From Microcebus murinus (taxonomy: Eukaryota > Chordata > Mammalia > Primates > Cheirogaleidae): a stretch of DNA of 64,000 bases. Within the stretch, counting starts at the first letter, position 1; every line of letters begins with the position of its first letter. The position numbers and the translations under genes were made by a program. The DNA lies in NCBI RefSeq assembly GCF_040939455.1, contig NC_134136.1, positions 105,512,014-105,576,013 on the forward strand. The letters run 5' to 3'. Of this stretch, positions 36,219 to 48,019 are shown piece after piece. Below the pieces are notes generated by a model. It had not been told where the DNA came from, did no database searches, and worked only from the letters and a program-made list of their open reading frames with translations.

Positions 36219-38490
36219 AAGTAGAGTCATAACTGAGAGGTTCTAGTGAAGTGGGAGAAAGGAGAGATGCTAGAAGCAGAAGAGAAACTTGATCTATTTA
36301 TTAACATTACTAACATTGATTAAAATAAGAAGTCCTATGTTCCAAGTCTGCAAGTAGATATTTTCATTGTAATATTCAGCCTCATTACCCATGTCTTCCA
36401 CGTTAGAAATTATATTTGCAAAATTGGTAACATGAAGAAAAAAACATGTTCAAATTTGGGACAATCATCTTACTGGAAATAGGAGGCAGGGTTGGTTGGT
36501 AAGATTGCTCCTGTAAATATTTAAAACATCTTTTTTTCTCTGTAGAAAATCCCTAACTCTATTTCAAACGTTTTCATTGTCTTCCTTTCAAGAGCCCACT
36601 TTTAAGAAAATGCTGGAATTAGTTATACTTTGCTATAAAACTCCCAACAACTTTTCATGTCCATTTTTTCCCTTCTTTTGTGACCTCAGGATAATTAAGT
36701 GTCTTTTTCTTCCAAGAAGAAATGTGAAGCATGTGGTGAGCCTGCTGGCCTATTTGCTGATTTATGGGTCAAGTCTCCAGTTATTACAGACAAAATTTGA
36801 AAGTCTCTGATTAAGAAGCCCTGCTGATTTAAGGATCTCACTAGAAATATGTGCATAATGAATTATCTACAGATAATAATTCAAATTGTCCCTGGGTGAT
36901 TCATATCATCCGCTTTTATTAAATTATCCATTTTCTGGGGGATATTTGGGTCTGCACAAAGTGAGATGTTGGGATGCACATAATATCGTAAGAGGTTTAG
37001 CAGAAAACAGTTTTACCTCAGAAGAGCTTTTACTCTCCATTTTAAGCTAATTTTCCCAGGGCAGTGCGTATATGTGTGAGACTTACACAGATGTTTTACA
37101 AAAAACTTTTCTGTCTTGTATGTGCTCGAGCACTTGGCTCATTTAAAAATTGTTTTTGTGAAAAGACAACCGTTTTTGTTTTTTTTTTATGAGTGGTGAT
37201 ACAGAGAAGTAGGATAAAAATAATCAAATTATTTCTTAGAAAAAAATGGAAACAGCAGTCATCAAGGTCCATTTTTAGCAAGGCACATGGGCCTGACAAG
37301 GCATTAGTTAAGAGAATGTGTCACCCTTAAATATGTGGGTTTATTTAACAATGGAACAAGTAGATATATAAAGAACAGAGCTCCAGTAGGGAAGATTCAG
37401 AAAGACCTATTTTTCTCTCTCTCTCCCTTTTTTTTTTTCCAGGAATGAAGGTTTTTTTTTTTTTTTTTTTTCCCCAATTTCTCTCTTTTTATATAACAAA
37501 AGGAAGAAAAGACAATCTTCACAAAACAGATGCATCAGTATTCAAGAAGGCAGATGCCAGATTCAGGGAAGAGGTTCCTCTAGAGGGTGTGCCCTCTTCT
37601 GATGGATCTGGGGGCAGGAATGGGTTGGGATGGCAGGTTTAAACAGGGGCTAGCCTAATTTTCTTCTGAAAACCTAATCGAGGTCTGCTGTTAAGGAACC
37701 TGGCTGGAAAAGTTGAGGGGGAAGAATTTAAAGCAAGCATACAAACCTTCTGGAAGCTCGCCGATGCCTTCTGCTGCTCCTCCACGTTTTGAGACTTCAG
37801 GTTATTTTAAGGCTTTCATACCTCAGGCAAGGTGATTTATTATTATTGGGACTTTATATAACTCTTTATTTTTGCAAAGTGCTTTGCAGTCATTTTTCTC
37901 TCCTTATTGTGTGCCGTGCCTTCCCTCTCTTGCCACTGTAATTGGTTTTGGGGAAAGCGGCACTTCCTTTCCTAGGGAAAAGTAGATGCTATATCTGATA
38001 TGAGGCACTTTTGGAGTTTTTACCTTTGTTTTTTTCTTTGCTTTCCTTCTTTTGATCTCATTCCCTGCAGCCCCCTGTCACCTTCTGTTTCATTCCTTCT
38101 ACTTGGATCCACACTCATGTTTCTTTTTTTTCACCTGTGTCCTCAAATCCCACAAAGTCTTCTTGTTTTGGTCCCACATCTCTGGCTGAATCATTCTCTC
38201 ACCTCTTGGCTCCAGTCATCCAGAAACAGCTTGATGTCTGTCCTTGTGGGCACCTCCTCTCGTTCTCTCCCGCTGCTAACCAGCCTGACTACCAGAATAT
38301 GGTGTGATGTTAGAGAGGAGTGTTCCCTGCTGTGGTAACTTAAGACACCAGAGGTACCACCTCCACTCGTAGCTCTGTATAGCAAAGTCTTAAATTAGCA
38401 GCCAAATAGTAGCCCGTTAATCCCAGGCCACTGCTAAAAAATCATTCCTTTTAGTATGCAGATACTCTTAGGTTAAACCACATAACATTC
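36219..38490. other. non-coding, largely unique sequence
   Basis: No gene is supported. 36720-37060 is repeat-free and AT-moderate with homeodomain-like text (GCATAATGAATTATC, ATAATAATTCAAATTG). Poly-T tracts lie at 37427-37471. Confidence 0.4.
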
Positions 38491-38825
38491 TGGCCGTGTG
38501 GGTGGCTCACACCTATAATCCTAGCACTCTGGAAGGCCGAGGCGAGCGGATTGCTCAAGGTCAGGAGTTCGAAACCAGCCTGAGCAAGACCGAGACCTCG
38601 TCTCTACTATAAATAAAAAAGAAATTAATTGGCCAACTAATATACATAGAAAAAATTAGCCAGGCATGGTGGCACATGCCTGTAGTCCCAGCTACTCGGG
38701 AGGCTGAGGCAGGAGGATCACTTGAGCCCAGGAGTTTGAGGTTGCTGTGAGCTAGGCTGACGCCATGGCACTCACTCTAGCCTGGGCAACAAAGTGAGAC
38801 TCTGTCTCAAAAAAAAAAAAAAAAA
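38491..38825 (+). mobile_element. Alu (lemur type)
   Basis: It starts GGCCGTGTGGGTGGC and ends in poly-A. CCACATAAC flanks both sides. Confidence 0.9.
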
Positions 38826-39266
38826 CCCACATAACTTGTCATTTGTGTAGGTCAAAAAATGGTGAATAGTAGTAATTTCACACGCTTCAAAGTAAATGCT
38901 ATTCACAAGTAAAGTTAGAGCTCATTGGCGGGGTGCCTAGACCCCTGCAGAGCCAGCACTGACACTTCTCCCTAGCCACCACAGAAAAGCTGGGGTAAGT
39001 TCTATTGAAAACTTTTCAGCCAGCCAAACCATCAATGCCATATAACCCAGTTTTCTTTGGTCCCCATATGCTGTGGTATGTGAATCCTGCCAGTTATCTT
39101 TCCACTCCTCTCCACTCACGATGTACCCTTTCTACTGGACCATTTGCGATTGCCCTCTCGCAGTAAAGCTTCCAATGTCCTCCCTCATTCCCCTCCCGGC
39201 CCTAACTGAAACCCCTGGGCCTTGTGTGTCTCTCAAGTGGAGGTGTTCCATCTTCCACTAGCAGGG
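38826..39266. other. non-coding, unique sequence
   Basis: No gene or clear repeat is seen. Confidence 0.4.
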
Positions 39267-39790
39267 TGTCAGGGTGGGAGGTGGGGCAGATCCCCACCTG
39301 GCCCTTTATTCTATTTCCAGTGTTATATTCAAGATTCTCAGGGCCACAGGACTGAGAGACAGAGTCACTGGGGCTGTAATTATCAAAAGGAGTTTTATTG
39401 TCTAGCTCGAGCTAGGGTCCGAGCCCCCAGAGTGCCAGCACAGTGGCCTCTTCTTTGGCCAGGGACCCCCCCTTTGTGTGCTAGTGACCCTTTTATAGCT
39501 AAGTTGTTTACACACTGGTCATGAATCTGCCCCCACAGTGATTCTTACTTCAGCCTGCCCCTGATAGGCTCTAACCTGTTCTGGGTCCTAGCTGAGAGAC
39601 TCCGGTTTCTGTGTTCTTTGTCTTTCTCTTCTGCATCCCATAATGTACCCATAATGCCTTGCGGTTAGCAAACAAGCAGTAAACAGAAGCTGGAAGGTGT
39701 CCATTGTCCTTATAGCCCAGTATCTTACACCAGACCATTCCCCACCCTCTGGGCTTTTGAGACTAGCACAACACAACTATGCCACTATCT
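39267..39790 (-). mobile_element. ERV LTR related to the 12.5-13.5 kb family, antisense
   Basis: It begins TGTCAGGGTGGGAGG. On the minus strand it shows a TATAAAAGGG box (about 39488), an R-like region with GGTCCCTGGCC, GTGGCCTC-type and CTCGGACCCTAGCTC phrases, and AATAAAACTCC (about 39393). These line up in order with the TATA, R and AATAAA of the composite at 12.5-13.5 kb. A second AATAAA lies in U5. The right end and target duplication were not found. Confidence 0.65.
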
Positions 39791-40815
39791 ACATCTCGTC
39801 TTTGTCATCTTCCAGCTCCCTGGGTACTCCCCCTCGGCTTGTGACTGCCCATTGTTTCCTGTCCACCTCCATCCTCCCATCATCCTTTGAACTTCACTGC
39901 CCATGTAGACAACAAATCATCCCTATCCTTTCAAGTTGAGCATCTTCCCTTCTTCCATGATTTTTACTTACACTCCCTTCCAGTCACTGACTCTATGGCC
40001 TTGTTCTGGATCTTGTCACTCTTAGTACTGTATCACCTCTGATGTCTTATGTTTATATAGCCCATTCTGACAACAATATCCTCAATGTCCTCTAACCCCC
40101 AGTTACTTTCACCACACCTGCTTTTTAACTTCAAGTGACCTCTCCTCACCTGACTCACTAATTTCTCCTACATAATATCAGCTCCATCCTATCTTCCTTC
40201 CTCCATCTAGCCTAACATTAATTATGTGGCCCATCATGCTAATCTCTCTCTTGCCAATATCTTTAACATGCTTGTTGCATTGCCCTTCCATCAAATCCAT
40301 GTGCCAGAATTCTATTCTTGGATGAATCCAACTTCCTGCATTTTGCTTACATCTAGACAGCTGAGCACTCCTGGAAAAAAATCACACTACTGGTGTGACC
40401 ATATTCCATGACATCTAACTCCACCTGAGGTCACCTTCTATGGTACCTATGACTCCCTCCATGTTTCCATAGTCAACTCGCTCCTTCTCAGTCTCACAGT
40501 GACTATTTCAAACTTTCTTTACTCTCATGATACCCCTGGTTTTTCCTTCTCCCCTCCAATCTCTGCAGAAGTGCTTTGGTTCCTATTCCACTGAGAAAGA
40601 AAGTCATCAAGTGGAAATGCACAAAATTTCTGGCTTCCAGACCTACAAATATCTCTGCAACTGTACCCTCCTTTTATAAAGATGGAAGAGGTGTATCTAC
40701 TCCTGAGAGTAATTCTGCATATGTGCTCTGAGTCTACTATCCATTTTCTCCTCTCTCCCCTCTCCTATTTTCTCTTCTCTCCTCTGTCTCCCTCTCTCTC
40801 TCCCCCATCTTCAAC

Positions 40816-41261
40816 TGTCGGGTTGCAGTCTGAAATGTTGCTTCTTGGTGTGCTCATGGCTGAAGAATGTTCAGATGCACCAAAGTAAGGCAAGCACAAA
40901 AATGAGGTTTATTGAGGAGAGAAAGATAGGGTTATAGAGCAAGAGGAAATTATAAATTTGCACAGCGACATACATATGCTACAGATGACGACCGGACCCA
41001 CTGTCATAGCAAAACAGGGCAAAAAAGGGCTTGGCTAGGGTTTGGGTCTTTTTTTATAGTGTCCAGATTGGGATTTCTCTCATGGCTCAGACATCACCAT
41101 GGAACCACTTTGATTGGACAGTTGGGAGTTTTATGACCTTAGTCTTACTGCACATGCACATCTCCCATGAGCCTCTCTGAAAGCCCATTTGGGGAAGTGA
41201 ACCGCAATGGGACCCACTTTCATCCCTAGGAGACCTGAAATCCCTCGCTATCTACCTACCA
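40816..41261 (-). mobile_element. 446-bp solo ERV LTR with 4-bp duplication
   Basis: It runs TGTCGGGTTGCAG...CTACCTACCA (TG...CA). CAAC is at 40812-40815 and 41262-41265, a 4-bp duplication typical of gammaretrovirus-like (class I) ERVs. On the minus strand CACTATAAAAAAAG (about 41055) and CCTCAATAAACCTC (about 40910) are the promoter and polyadenylation signals. Confidence 0.8.
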
Positions 41262-41420
41262 CAACTTTTCTCTGCCTACTGGTGCCTTCCTGTCAACATT
41301 TAAAACCACTTAAGCCTTTCTACTCTTAGCACTCTTAGCAAGCCTTCCTCATCCCACATTTTCTTCCAATTGCTTCTTCTCTTTCTTCCATTCTCTTTCA
41401 TGTTTCAAGGCTAAAGTTTA

Positions 41421-41786
<366 letters not shown>

Positions 41787-42400
41787 TCATTTCCTACCTG
41801 CTAGACTCCTCAACCCAACTCAATCTCATTTCTCTTCTCACCGTATGACAAAACAGCTCTGGCTAATGCCATCAATAATTTTTCTTGTTTTTAAATCTAA
41901 TGGGCTCTTTTCCCCTAATTTCTTACTTGCTCTCTTGGCATCCTCTTTGTGTTGAAACATTCTTTGCCTGTGATTTGGTGATACAGTCCTCTCCAGGTTT
42001 TCCTCTTATCTTTTTGGCCACTCCTTTTCCGTCTCCTTCTTTTCAGCCTGTACTTTTAATACTGATGCTCCTGAGTTCTGTCCTTAGCAATCTTGTACTG
42101 TTAACTCTATAAATGTTCTGGGGAGAGCTTATCCATGCTCATGGCTTCAATTATTATCTGTTTGCCTCTTTTCTGGTTGTGCTCAAGTGATGGTTTCCTT
42201 TATCCTTTATTCTCTGCTAGTTATTCATTTCCTTCTGGTAGGGCTTCATTGTTTTATGTCTGGATCACTTTTCAACCACAGGACTGTATCCAGTGCCTAA
42301 ATATATCTACCACAACTTCAGTTGGTTTTTATTATCTATTTGACAAAAGCTTATTGTTAACTAGCTACAGTTCAGTCACAGTTGATCTGGCATGAGAAAA

Positions 42401-43692
42401 TTTTCAGTAAGATCCTGGTTCTAGAATTCATATTAGTTGACTTAATGGTGATCATTTGTATAGGATAATTTTGATTTCTTGAATGAAATTCCAAATTATA
42501 TCTAGAAAATCTGTTAGGCTTTAAAAAAGGCATTTCAATGTCCACTTCAATGCAAGTGGACATATTCAAGCCCGTGTATAAGAAGCAGAAGGAGGCTGAG
42601 ACTTATTTTGGGTTACCCAGTGGCATTCTGAGAATCACCCTGATTCAATGCAGCTTAGAGATAGATTTAAGAAAATGGGTTATGTGGTCATCAGCCAACA
42701 ACAGTAGCCACCATCACTATCTAATAAAGTGTGTGGGGGAGGCACAGAATGAGTATGTGATTGGAATATGGTACATCCGCCTTGGAAATAGCCACTTATT
42801 CCCAGAGCAAGTTGCAATTTGCTGTATGTCAAATGAATGGTAAAATGGCTATTTTGAGTGAGGTCATTGCACGATTTCTAAATCTCTTGGGAGAAGGAAA
42901 GGAGAGTTTAAAAATTCCTGATTTTATACTTACTTTTCAGGTCTCAGAATATGGAATTGATAGAGAATACTTGCACCTTGTTCCACTGAATGATGCCCCT
43001 TTGATATGATTTCCAGATGACAGTCTTCTGTCACCAAACAAGTTTAGCAAGAGGAAAAACGCGCTTTGAAAATGCCTATCAAAGAAATTTAATCATAGTA
43101 TAAAGACTCTCAGGGTGAGGTTGGGTATTGCAATCCCTCCTTGTTCACCATTACAAATTTATTTAATGTATTTTGCACAGCAATGCTTCACATGGCAGTG
43201 AGATGCTTGATTTGGGCATTAGAATAATTCTGATTCCCCAGGAAGCTTTTCTGCCTCAACAGGTCACAAGACTCCATGGCTGCCTTTGATGAAGCCATTT
43301 ATCTTGGTGCCAGCAGCAGGATGTTGAAAATGTGCACATGGAAAGGTATGCAGCGGATTATGCATGCTTTTGTGGAGTCAGGAGATTATTATTGACAATC
43401 AGCTTGGAGAAGATTTAGATTATATGTTCTCCTACACAAGGCTGCTGAACTGCCTTCCTGGAAACAATGAGTTAGGAAAATAGGGACATGTTCTTTCATC
43501 TCACCTCCTTGCTTCTTCCAGAGGGTGCTTTGGTCAGGAGAGATTGTAAAACAATTTCTGGTAGGCATTGTGCCCATATCATGAAAGAACTTGCCTGAAA
43601 ATTTGCACACTGATGTCTGCCTATCTGTGGTCTGCATTTCTGGGCAGCATCTGTGAAAACCGCCAGGACCTATGCTCAAAATACTAAACAAC
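42401..43692. other. non-repetitive sequence, candidate conserved non-coding DNA
   Basis: 43060-43400 is free of recognisable repeats and has a composition unlike its flanks. Short overlapping frames at 42538-43009 have no domain. No gene is supported. Confidence 0.35.
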
Positions 43693-43696
43693 TTAA

Positions 43697-44157
43697 CCAC
43701 TTCAGTACGGCGCTCACTGGCCAGGAAACCTTGCCCACAGCCGGCACTCATAGTCCGCACGGTAGTGTGTGCTGTGCATTGACGACGAGTCCGTTTTGCT
43801 CTTGTGTGATGAGGAAAGCTTGAAAGCACTGAAAGCTTGTTTTACTTTACAGGCAGCTTTACCTTGTAATGTAAATCAGAATAGGTAACATATACATATA
43901 TGTTTTCATTAAGTTATTTTTATTTTTTTTTATTTTTTTTATTTTTTTATTTTAAGCCTCTAAACATTTGGCATCATTAAGTTATTTTTAAATGTTCACA
44001 ATTTTATTTTGATAAATGAAAAATTAGAAAAGTCATATCACGGCTGTCGGCTTAAGTCGCTGTGCGTGTTCATCTGTGGCTGTCGGCTATAGTTGACACT
44101 TGGCCGTGCGCCTTCATCTGTGGCTATCGACTATAGTCGACACTGGTCTCGAAGTGG
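43697..44157. mobile_element. probable non-autonomous piggyBac-type element
   Basis: TTAA at 43693-43696 and 44158-44161 flanks an element with inverted ends CCACTTC/GAAGTGG (perfect 7 bp, weaker beyond). TTAA duplication is the hallmark of piggyBac transposition. CpG-rich subterminal DNA lies on both sides (CGACGACGAGTCCG; CATCTGTGGCTGTCGGC), with a 44-bp tandem repeat at 44072-44142. There is no transposase frame, so it would need one in trans. Another TTAA-targeting family is possible. Confidence 0.65.
43923..43974 (-). mobile_element. 52-bp micro-insertion with 16-bp duplication
   Basis: The direct repeat CATTAAGTTATTTTTA is at 43907-43922 and 43975-43990. Between lie T-rich runs then TTAAGCCTCTAAACATTTGG, that is, an A-tailed fragment on the minus strand. 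This fits an extremely 5'-truncated retroposon inserted in the piggyBac-like element. Confidence 0.6.
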
Positions 44158-44183
44158 TTAAATAGTAATGTGTGCATAGAACC

Positions 44184-44730
44184 TGTACTGGTTAGCTTTC
44201 ACAGCATAACGAACTTTCCCAAAACTTGATGGCTTTAAACAACAATCATTTATTTAGCTCACAATTTGGCAGGCTGCCTGGGCAGTTCCGGTCTAGCCTG
44301 GCTCTACTGATTTCTGCTGGTTTCCTTCATTAGTCTGCAGTTAGCTAGAAGGTCCAGCAGGTGGTTGGTGATCCAGAATAGCCTCACGCATGTCTGACAG
44401 TTGGCTGGATACTGGCTTGTAGTTGGCCTACTGTTGTTCTTCTTCAAGTGGCCTCTTATCCTCCAGAAAGCTAGTTGAGACTCAATCACATGGTGGCCTC
44501 AGGATCCCATGCATAGTGATAGGGCAAACCTCAGTATGCAAGGGTTTTTAGGCCTCTGCTTCAGCCAGGTTGGCTATTGTTCCATTGGCCAAAGCAAATT
44601 GCATGGCCCAGATTCAAAGGATGGAGGAAAGTACCCCACATCTTGATGGGAAGACCTGCAACGTCAATATTGCAAGGGTATTGATGTGGGGTGGGGGGAG
44701 GATTTTTGGCTATTTTTACAATTTACCACA
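44184..44730 (-). repeat. old MLT1-like LTR, antisense
   Basis: It runs TGTACTGGTTAGC...TTTACCACA with AACAATCATTTATTTAGCTC inside, the classic antisense start of older MLT1 LTRs. GAACC (44179-44183) and GAGCC (44731-44735) form a 5-bp duplication with one change. Confidence 0.65.
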
Positions 44731-44735
44731 GAGCC

Positions 44736-45440
44736 ATTTAGAATTTACAGTGTTTTTATACACACTAATCCTCACTACAGCCATGGGAGACAGAAACCAG
44801 AAACTATGATTCCCATTTCACGGATTAGTAAACTTCTTCAGAGAATCTGAGTAGCTTAATCAGGTAACAAGCAATATCATTCTTGCCCCGTGCCACAGCA
44901 GCTTCAACTGTAAAAACAGAGAAATCATCTGTTATACAATTAACTCTAAAACCATACCTTTGACATCTCGGCATTTTTTTGGCTTCTTGTGTTTCCCAAA
45001 TTTAATGAGAATCTCCTGGCACTTGTTTAATTTAATGGGTCGTCTCCTGGTACTTGTTTAAATGCAGATTCCAGGGCTCCACCAAGGATTCTGATTCAGT
45101 CATTCTTCTGAAAATCAGAGAGCTGCATTCTTAACAAGTAACCCCAGGAATCCTGATACAGATGGCCTGAGTAAGTTGAGAAGCACTGGTTTATATGACC
45201 ACACTGGGTATTCCCAGCATGGTACATTTTCATGCTGTAGTAGAAAGCCCACACAAGACAATTTCTTTGGTCAGCTTTCCCGATCCATGAGTTAATAGCA
45301 TTGGGACAATTCTTTAACTTCTCTGAGCTTTTGTCTTGACATCTGCAAAACAAGGATAATAGGAAAGACTCCCATAAGGCTGGTGTGAAGATTAAATGAA
45401 TAGCCGGAGAAGCATTGAGCCTGGTGCCTAGGAGATCCTC
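44736..45440. repeat. MIR and MER5/MER20-like fragments
   Basis: About 44736-44900 is MIR-like (ATTCCCATTTCACGGATTAG). About 45020-45185 is Charlie-like (ATTCCAGGGCTCCACC, GATTCTGATTCAGTC). About 45290-45440 is antisense MIR-like (GGTGTGAAGATTAAATGAAT). Confidence 0.5.
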
Positions 45441-46909
45441 AGCAAGTGTTCTTTTTATTATCTTTTCATCCTCAGAAACTGCAGGACCAATTGATAAGTC
45501 AAGTCGATGAGAAGGGGAAAAGTTGTTTCTAGAATGCACTGCAGACTTGCACTGTTGATGCCTGTAAGTGAGAAATGATGGTCAAATATTCATCAGCACC
45601 TCAGAAAGCACATAGCTCTGCTTGGGAAAATAAAGTATCGGATTCTTTAGAAACCTAAGAATCATGACTGGAAACAGTGACAGGCCTGGTAGGCAACAGC
45701 TGTTGTCATTAGAGACCAACTATATGCACAAGAGGCACAGAAGGGCTGGTCATGCCTCAACCCTTCCAGTCTTTTCCAAATTGCTGCAAAGTTTCCGTGT
45801 CAGCACTATTGCCTGTACATCCCCAGAAAATGACAAAATGTATAATGATTCTATGTTAAGACTTGGCCTTACTCAAGTGAATAGTGTCAATGTGGATAGA
45901 ACCCCTACAAAATGTTTCCTTCTAAAAATATAAGTGAAAGATCTAAAACATGGCACGTAGTATATTATTTCCTGATCCTGTGGGGAATTTTATTTGAGGC
46001 TTCTGTGTTGAAGTGATGAGCAAATAGCTTGTTTCCTGCAGTTTTGCTATTTCAGCACTTTCTTGCCTATTTTTTATGCCTCTTGTCCCATTGTATCTCT
46101 GTCCAGTCTCTCCTTTTCTTTCATAGCTTCTGCCTTTGTAAATATCATGGTTTTAATTCTTTGTTCCTTTTTTCTTGTTTTTAAAAGAGAAAAGGTGCCC
46201 CTTTTATCCAGTCAGAATCCAGTTTAAAATGTGTGCCTTTATTCTGTTTTATGCCATTTGCCTGTCTGTGGTTGTCATCTCTACCAGTAGATGGAGCACA
46301 TTTCCTACGTTAAACACCACCGTAGGTCATAGGGTGGGGTGTTTTCCCCTCATCTGTCATTTTTGCTGCAGTGAAATAGTAGTTGGAAGCTGGTGCAATA
46401 CAAAGCAAAACCCCTAATCTTGGCTAGACTAGAGCATATATTTTTCTGACTCATGTCAGCAATGCAGAGCTTAACAGCAGCTGATCTAGATAGGTGGTAG
46501 AAAAATAATGAGGGTTTTGTGCATGTGTGCATGCTTGTGTGGTCTGCGTTCTGTTTTCAAAGAGTTGTTGGCAGCATTATGTCAAATGTACCTTTTCTTC
46601 TTCTCTCTCTTTTCCTCTCCTCCTCATTCTTTTTTTTTTTTTTTGCTTGTTTGTTTGGATATCCAGGCTTCACCTCTCTGCTCTTTCTCCTTAGTGTCAA
46701 GGTTCCTAGTGCACAGTTACATGCACTTGTCTAAAGACCTCAAAGTAAAATTATAGCTTCCTAGAGATGGAAAGAAACATAAACATCATCTAATACTGAC
46801 AGCAATAGAGCCCAAGTTAACAAAAATTCATGTTAAGATTTGGGGCAGCCCTTGTCATTTGATCAGACTGTTGCCATTGTCATCGTCACTGTTATTGAAC
46901 TGTCATTCC
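45441..46909. other. non-coding, largely unique sequence
   Basis: No gene is supported. A poly-T tract lies at 46630-46644. Frames here are short and domain-free. Confidence 0.4.
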
Positions 46910-46913
46910 TTAA

Positions 46914-47194
46914 CACATCGATTGCCACACTAGAAAAAAAAAATTGTTTCCTTGGGGCCACGGTGTTTTATTAAAACAAAACAATCCTTTCTAATTTGCT
47001 ATTTTTTATTGTTTTCTGTGCGTGAGTTATATGCAATGCAATCCACATTTTTAGAATAAAATTATCAATATTAATTGTAACAATAAGAACATCAACAAGT
47101 AAGATTTTCATGAACTAACTGCAAGGTTTTGCTTCACGTGGCCTGGGCTCAAAACTAGCCTGAGTTAAATACAACTCACGTGGCAGTCGATGTG
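46914..47194. mobile_element. 281-bp element with 16-bp terminal inverted repeats
   Basis: ACACATCGATTGCCAC (46913-46928) is matched in inverted form by GTGGCAGTCGATGTGT (47180-47195) with one mismatch. TTAA precedes the left end (46910-46913). The right flank is TCCA, so a TTAA duplication would need two changes. No coding frame. It may be a second piggyBac-type miniature element, otherwise an unassigned DNA transposon. Confidence 0.6.
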
Positions 47195-48019
47195 TCCACG
47201 GTGGGCTTGTGGCTTAGATAATTTTCTGACTTGCCTCTTTTAACTAAAGTTACAAACAATGCTGTCCAACAGCTGATTTGATTTTTTTTCATTAAATCAA
47301 CCAGCTGTTTTAACTTTGCTGTATGTTGGGGGAGATGCAAGCATCAGCTTTTGAATGAATTTGTTCCATACGTTGCCCATTGCAGTATCATGTGCATTTG
47401 GGTACTTCGTAGATAGAGTTTCTCCAAGGTACATCAGAATCAACTGGGACAGAATCAGCTGTCCTTTCTCTGAATACAACACAACACAAATTCCTGGGCC
47501 CTATTCCTGTTCTGTAGTACTAGAATCTTTTAACTTAGGTCTTGGGATTTGCATTTTTAACCATTTCCTCAAGTGGGCCTCATATACCTGAAGTTTGAGA
47601 ATTTCAGTCAAGATATGATGATCACTGATTCCTTGCTGCACATCATCTGTTTTGACTGGGCCTCCTTCACTCTCCACCTCCATTCTGGGGAAAGCAAAGC
47701 CAAAGAGCCATGTTTCTTGCAGAAATTGGGGCTGGTAATCTTTTTTCCTAATTCTATTCTACAGTGTGCTTTGGTGTTAGATGTACCTGAGTTTGAAACC
47801 AGACTTGACTAAATACTTGCTGTGTGAGCTTCAGCAAGTGACTGGCCTTGCTGAGATTCAACCACCCCATTTGTGAAAATGCTGATCATGTGGACCTCAC
47901 AGGGTTGAGGTAAAGATGAAATTAGATGATACCTCTAAAGGGCTTAGTACAGTTTCCGGACCCTGATAAGTGCATAATAATGGTATCTATTACTATTAAT
48001 GGTAGTGTTTTGATCCACT
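47195..48019. repeat. Charlie-like and MIR-like fragments in unique DNA
   Basis: About 47410-47600 is Charlie/MER5-like (ACATCAGAATCAACTGGGAC, GATTTGCATTTTTAACC, AAGTTTGAGAATTT). About 47770-48000 is antisense MIR-like (CTCACAGGGTTGAGGTAAAG). Confidence 0.5.

Noticed and set aside
43389..43829. 146-codon minus-strand frame
   Set aside because: It crosses the edge of the piggyBac-like element, has no domain and is not a transposase.
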